A stretch of DNA of 64,000 bases, from the NCBI GenBank assembly GCA_032718475.1, contig JAUCBJ010003580.1, positions 24,027 through 88,026 of the forward strand. Reading direction: 5' to 3'. The notes under the pieces are model-generated. The model saw only the letters and a program-made list of their open reading frames with translations. It was not told where the DNA came from and made no database searches. Origin of the DNA: Nemertoderma westbladi (lineage: Eukaryota; Xenacoelomorpha; Nemertodermatida; Nemertodermatidae). The translations under genes and the position numbers were made by a program. Shown piece by piece: positions 60,418 through 64,000 of this stretch (the first letter of the stretch is position 1; every line of letters begins with the position of its first letter).

Positions 60418-60556
60418 ACTGTGGGGCGAGCCACGAAGTGAGTGAGCCTTAGCGTAGGAGTACCATCAATCAACCTGTGGGTCGAGCCACGAAGTGAGTG
60501 AGCCTTAGCGTAGTGGTACCATTAATCAACCTGTGGGGCGAGCCACGGATTAAAAG
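60418..60556. repeat. Three copies of the GGGGCGAGCCACGAAG repeat
   Basis: About 60-bp units with CTGTGGGGCGAGCCACGAAG, TGAGTGAGCCTTAGCG and TACCATCAATCAAC. The third copy changes after GAGCCACG into the dispersed repeat that follows. The core matches the 46-bp array at 10.7 kb and, in reverse, the 55-bp array at 41.5-50.0 kb. Confidence 0.85.
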
Positions 60557-60712
60557 GGGTGAACACGTACTGTCCCCCTTTCTTTGATTGATTGGTGGTG
60601 TGGGTAAATTTCTCAAAACCTGATTTTGTGATACAGTCGCTCAATTTTAATTTGTATCTAATAACTGGGCCTCGTGCTGCGCAAAGGCCCCAAGAACGTG
60701 TCGTTCTGTCGT
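60545..60712. repeat. Dispersed ~160-bp repeat, copy 1
   Basis: Shares with 62251-62404 the words GATTAAAAGG, GAACACGTACTGT, TTGATTGGTGGTGTGGGTAA, TTTTGTGATACAGTCGCTCA and GGGCCTCGTGCTGCGC, a GGGCCT/AGGCCC hairpin. It looks like an interspersed element; no protein. Confidence 0.85.
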
Positions 60713-61690
60713 TCTTGTTCAATTTTAAACGTTAATAACTCGGCCAATCTTCGATGAAATCTATCCAAACTTGGTACACATGTTGTTTGGCAAAAGTTTA
60801 GAAATTTTCCAAGTTGAATTTTCGTGTGGCCTTCGAGAAGCTAAGATAATAGCAGTTAATTAGTTAATTAAATTGATTACGGTAAAAACAGCACTTTCAA
60901 CCTGCCTGTTAAAGGAAATTAATTGTTTTACAGTATAAGACTTCAATAATTATACTTAAAAATTATACAGATGTAATCCACATACCCCATTCTATTATAG
61001 TTTTTAATTAGTTCAAGTGATTTGCTTTAATAATTGTGTCTTTAATTGATCTAAAGTAATTAAAACGGCATAAAAAATTGATTCTCATTAAATACTGCTC
61101 ATTTATTGGCCAACATGCTGGTACATAGATGGAAGGATGTGTGTGTAAGGCAGCCAGTTGCTGGGAATGATTATTGGTCAAGTCTCTGCTGGTGTGGAGC
61201 TAGCTGGCTGGGAGTTGTGGCTGTAGACTAACCAGAGAGGAATTGTAATAGGCAACCAGTATTGCTATTCCAGCCCAGACAGCATTCTTTAAATCCCACA
61301 TCCCACCATCCTTCCTGTATTCCAATTCCTATTGACTCTACTATAAATGTTGTATTGCTATCTCAGGTAAATGACAGATATAATAACATAAATACTATCC
61401 ATGGCATGGCTGTTGTGTAGGCTTATATATGAAATAGTTTATTCCACAATGTATTTGTCTGGTTATTTTTTAATTGAATTTTTGTAAAGTAGTAAAATTA
61501 ATGTTCTTAAAAATAATTTTATTATTTTATATGTAACCAAGGAAATTAGCTACATTTTTTCGCTGCAGCTTTAAGAGTGTACATTGATTTAATATTATTT
61601 CAATACCCATATTACTACATCGGCATACGATGCGTTGGCGTTGTATCACACATCTCCACATAGATGTATCAGCAGTTACTCGCACAGTTT
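60713..61690. other. No gene recognised
   Basis: About 1 kb of AT-rich, apparently unique sequence. No open frame, tandem repeat or mobile-element signature is supported. Confidence 0.45.
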
Positions 61691-61702
61691 CGAAACTTCG
61701 CA

Positions 61703-62158
61703 TAGTTATAACTGTATAAAGGTCGTCAGTCTGCGTTTAGGAAAAATATTTTATGACAACACAGGACGAGCGACGAGCGCAACGAGGCATATAATGAAGA
61801 CGAGTACTGCGTAGACTATATTCCTATAAACCATACCTGGCTGCGCCTATTGAACGCATCGGTAGTTATAAAGATCGTCAGTCTGCGTTTAGGAAATATA
61901 TTTAAATACAAAACAGGACGAGCACAACGAGGCTTATAAAGAAGACGAGTACTGCGTTGACTATATTATTATATAAACCACCTGGCTTCACACATTGATC
62001 GCATCCCTAGTTATTATTATTATAAAGATCGTCCTAGCCTGCGTTTAAGAAATATATTTAAATTCAAAACAGGACGAACGCAACGAGGCTTATAATGAAA
62101 ACGAGTACTGCGTTTATTATATTCCTATAAACCACCTGGCTTTGCATATTGAACGTGC
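61703..62158. repeat. ~150-bp tandem repeat, 3 diverged copies
   Basis: Copies start near 61703, 61861 and 62010. They share GTCGTCAGTCTGCGTTTAGGAAA, AACAGGACGAGC, CGCAACGAGGC, GACGAGTACTGCGT and CTATAAACCA. Divergence is much higher than in the minisatellites, so this is an older duplication. Confidence 0.85.
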
Positions 62159-62250
62159 GATTGGAAATAAGTTCGTGCTACCCTTCCGTGGGTGGTAGAT
62201 GTCGCGGTTATGTATTGGTGGGTGGGAAGGGTGGGGGGGGGGGGGGTGCA

Positions 62251-62404
62251 GATTAAAAGGGCTGAACACGTACTGTACCCCTTTCTTTAATTGATTGGTG
62301 GTGTGGGTAAATTTCTCAAATACTGATTTTGTGATACAGTCGCTCAGTTTTAATTTGTATCTCATAACTGGGCCTCGTGCTGCGCGAAGGCCCCACGAAC
62401 GTGT
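62251..62404. repeat. Dispersed ~160-bp repeat, copy 2
   Basis: Direct-orientation copy of 60545-60712, preceded by a G homopolymer run (about 62234-62247). The hairpin word is GGGCCTCGTGCTGCGCGAAG. Confidence 0.85.
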
Positions 62405-62942
62405 AACCTGCTCCTTTATGTTAAACTCAGGTTTTCTCTACCTGTCTGCTAGTTGACATTCTGGCAATCTGGATGTCGAAATATTACAGTATTAATAGGT
62501 AAAAAGAACAATAAAATAAGTAAAAAAAATAATTTGAAAAAAATAGGTACCGGTAAAATGATAAAAAAAATAGGAAAAAAATAGGTAGGCCTACCGAAAA
62601 ATAACTGCCTATCCAATAAATCGACAACATTGAATTTTAAATATAGAATCAAACATAGGCAGATACCAGATAGAAAACTATCAAAAATAGTAAGCAGCAA
62701 TCCAGCATATCTAAAAAACTGAAAATAGGCCTACCGGTACATGTACGTACAGATGTCAGGATGTATACCAGTACAGCTACCGGCTACAGCAGTATTACAG
62801 TACTGCAGTACCATTTATAATGCAGTAATGGCAGAATGGATAGGCCTACCACGGACTGACAAGGACTGATGGACCAGATGACGAATCGCTACACAATGAA
62901 CCAAAGCGTATCCGCCCGCGAATTATCGGATGCTGCAACTAA
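62405..62942. other. No gene recognised
   Basis: AT-rich unique sequence with several TAGGCCTACCGGTAC-type words (62585, 62725). A TAA at 62940-62942 closes the frame of the downstream repeat-containing ORF. Confidence 0.4.
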
Positions 62943-64000
62943 ACGACCCTACTGCCCTACCCTTCTGTACCGGTGTGTAACGCAACCATCGACTCCACGT
63001 TCACCGTAACACCAAAAAAAAACTCCCCGGATGGAGGAACCCCGGTGCGTCGGACCTCGCTTCGATTACAGAGACGTCGTTCGACCATCGTTCCTCTGGC
63101 GGTGATGTCGCCGGAAGGGGAAAGCCTCCGGACAGACGCAGAATCCGGAATCGGACAGTCGAACGCAGCTTCCGGAATCGGACAATCGAACGCAGAATCC
63201 GGAATCGGACAGTCGGATGCGGCTTCCGGGATCGGACAGTTGAACGCATCTTCCGGAATCGTACAGTCGAAACGATTCTACCCTCCTGTACCGGTGTGTA
63301 ACGCAACCATCGACTCCACGTTCACCGTAACACCAAAAAAAAAACTCCCCGGATGGAGGAACCCCGGTGCGTCGGACCTCGCTTCGATTACAGAGACGTC
63401 GTTCGACCATCGTTCCTCTGGCGGGGATGTCGCCGGAAGGGGAAAGCCTCCGGACAGACGCAGAATCCGGAATCGGACAGTCGAACGCAGCTTCCGGAAT
63501 CGGACAATCGAACGCAGAATCCGGAATCGGACAGTCGGACGCAGCTTCCGGAATCGGACAGTCGGACGCAGCTTCCGGTATCGGACAGTCGGACGCAGCT
63601 TCCGGAATCGGACAGTCTGACTCTGCTTCCGGAATTGGACAGTCGAACGCAGCTTCCGGTATCGGACAGTCGGACGCAGCTTCCGGTATCGGACAGTCGG
63701 ACGCAGCTTTCGGAATCGGACAGTCGGACGCAGCTTCCGGTATCGGACAGTCGGACGCAGCTTCCGGAATCGGACAGTCGGACGCAGCTTCCAGGATCGG
63801 ACAGTCGGACGCAGCTTCCGGAATCGGACAGTCGGACGCAGCTTCCGGAATCGGACAGTCGGACGCAGCTTCCGGAATCGGACAGTCGGGCGCAGCTTCC
63901 GGAATCGGACAGTCGGACGCAGCTTCCGGAATCGGACAGTCGGACGCAGCTTCCAGAATCGGACAGTCGGACGCAGCTTTCGGAATCGGACAGTCGGACG
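62943..64000 (+). CDS. Possible repeat protein or exon with 9-aa ASGIGQSDA unit, runs off the window
   Basis: I do not recognise this product. A ~330-bp block (VPVCNATIDSTFTVTPKK, then SLRLQRRRSTIVPLAVMSPE) followed by 27-bp repeats occurs twice (62955-63285 and 63286 onward). In block one the frame encoding ESGIGQSNA runs to about 63270. In block two an A run of 10 instead of 9 shifts that frame, and the ASGIGQSDA frame is instead open from ATG 63427 to the end (at least 191 codons). The 27-bp unit keeps the frame, like the LRRIQ1 exon repeats. No splice acceptor or start is convincing upstream, so it may equally be non-coding. Confidence 0.3.
63138..64000. repeat. 27-bp minisatellite, continues past the window
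   Basis: Unit GCTTCCGGAATCGGACAG + TCGGACGCA, with early GAATCC and TCGAACGCA variants. A unique block (about 63286-63450) separates two runs. The TTCCGGAA palindrome is in most units. Confidence 0.93.

Noticed and set aside
62973-63620. Placing the 27-bp repeat ORF as the terminal LRRIQ1 exon
   Set aside because: No acceptor in the right phase was found, and the residues do not resemble the known C-terminus.

Overview
This is a piece of a large, AT-rich animal genome. The basis is spliced exons with GT-AG borders, a recognisable metazoan gene (LRRIQ1), animal-type non-LTR retrotransposons, a probable Penelope-like element, and very abundant minisatellites. An invertebrate is likely; I cannot fix the phylum from the sequence. 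There are no operons, CRISPR arrays or prokaryotic signals.

The only clear host gene is LRRIQ1 (leucine-rich repeats and IQ motif containing 1) on the + strand. Six consecutive coding exons can be joined by consistent splice phases: 3479-6196, 8406-8604, 11475-11647, 26732-26931, 33184-33389 and 33489-33603. They give a charged coiled-coil-like N-terminus, a 12-residue Pro/Val repeat, the LRR block, an 18-residue repeat, two IQ motifs, and the conserved C-terminal blocks (KISQEWGF, a LALF block and an AYQW-like YKWLN block). At least one 3' exon is not found. About 3.6 kb of coding sequence is spread over 30 kb, because each of the four large introns is mostly one or two tandem arrays: 53-bp units in intron 1, 11-bp and 46-bp in intron 2, 50/51-bp in intron 3 and 34-bp in intron 4. 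Repeats inside the exons have units of 36 and 54 bp, which keep the reading frame.

The most striking structure is intron 3. Its ~12.6 kb satellite (about 250 units) starts inside exon 3, and every unit is a copy of the exon 3/intron 3 junction, including the 5' splice site. The intron 4 array (about 165 units of 34 bp) carries the canonical NF-kappaB motif GGGACTTTCC in most units.

From 33.6 kb onward I see no host gene. This part holds a possible MITE, a 40-bp array of near-identical units, a 5-kb array of ~22-bp units nested in an older ~155-bp repeat, and a 55-bp array (41.5-50.0 kb) split by a dead LINE. It also holds a long-TIR DNA transposon (52.17-59.83 kb) interrupted by a nearly intact 6.4-kb LINE with ORF1 and a PHD-finger/endonuclease/reverse transcriptase ORF2. 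At the right edge is a 27-bp coding-compatible repeat that runs out of the window.

Mobile elements mostly sit inside satellite arrays or each other: a Penelope-like element with a hammerhead-like motif in intron 1, LINE fragments in introns 2 and 3, and LINEs in the 55-bp array and in the TIR element. Target-site duplications made of the host repeat are visible in several cases, so the arrays predate those insertions.
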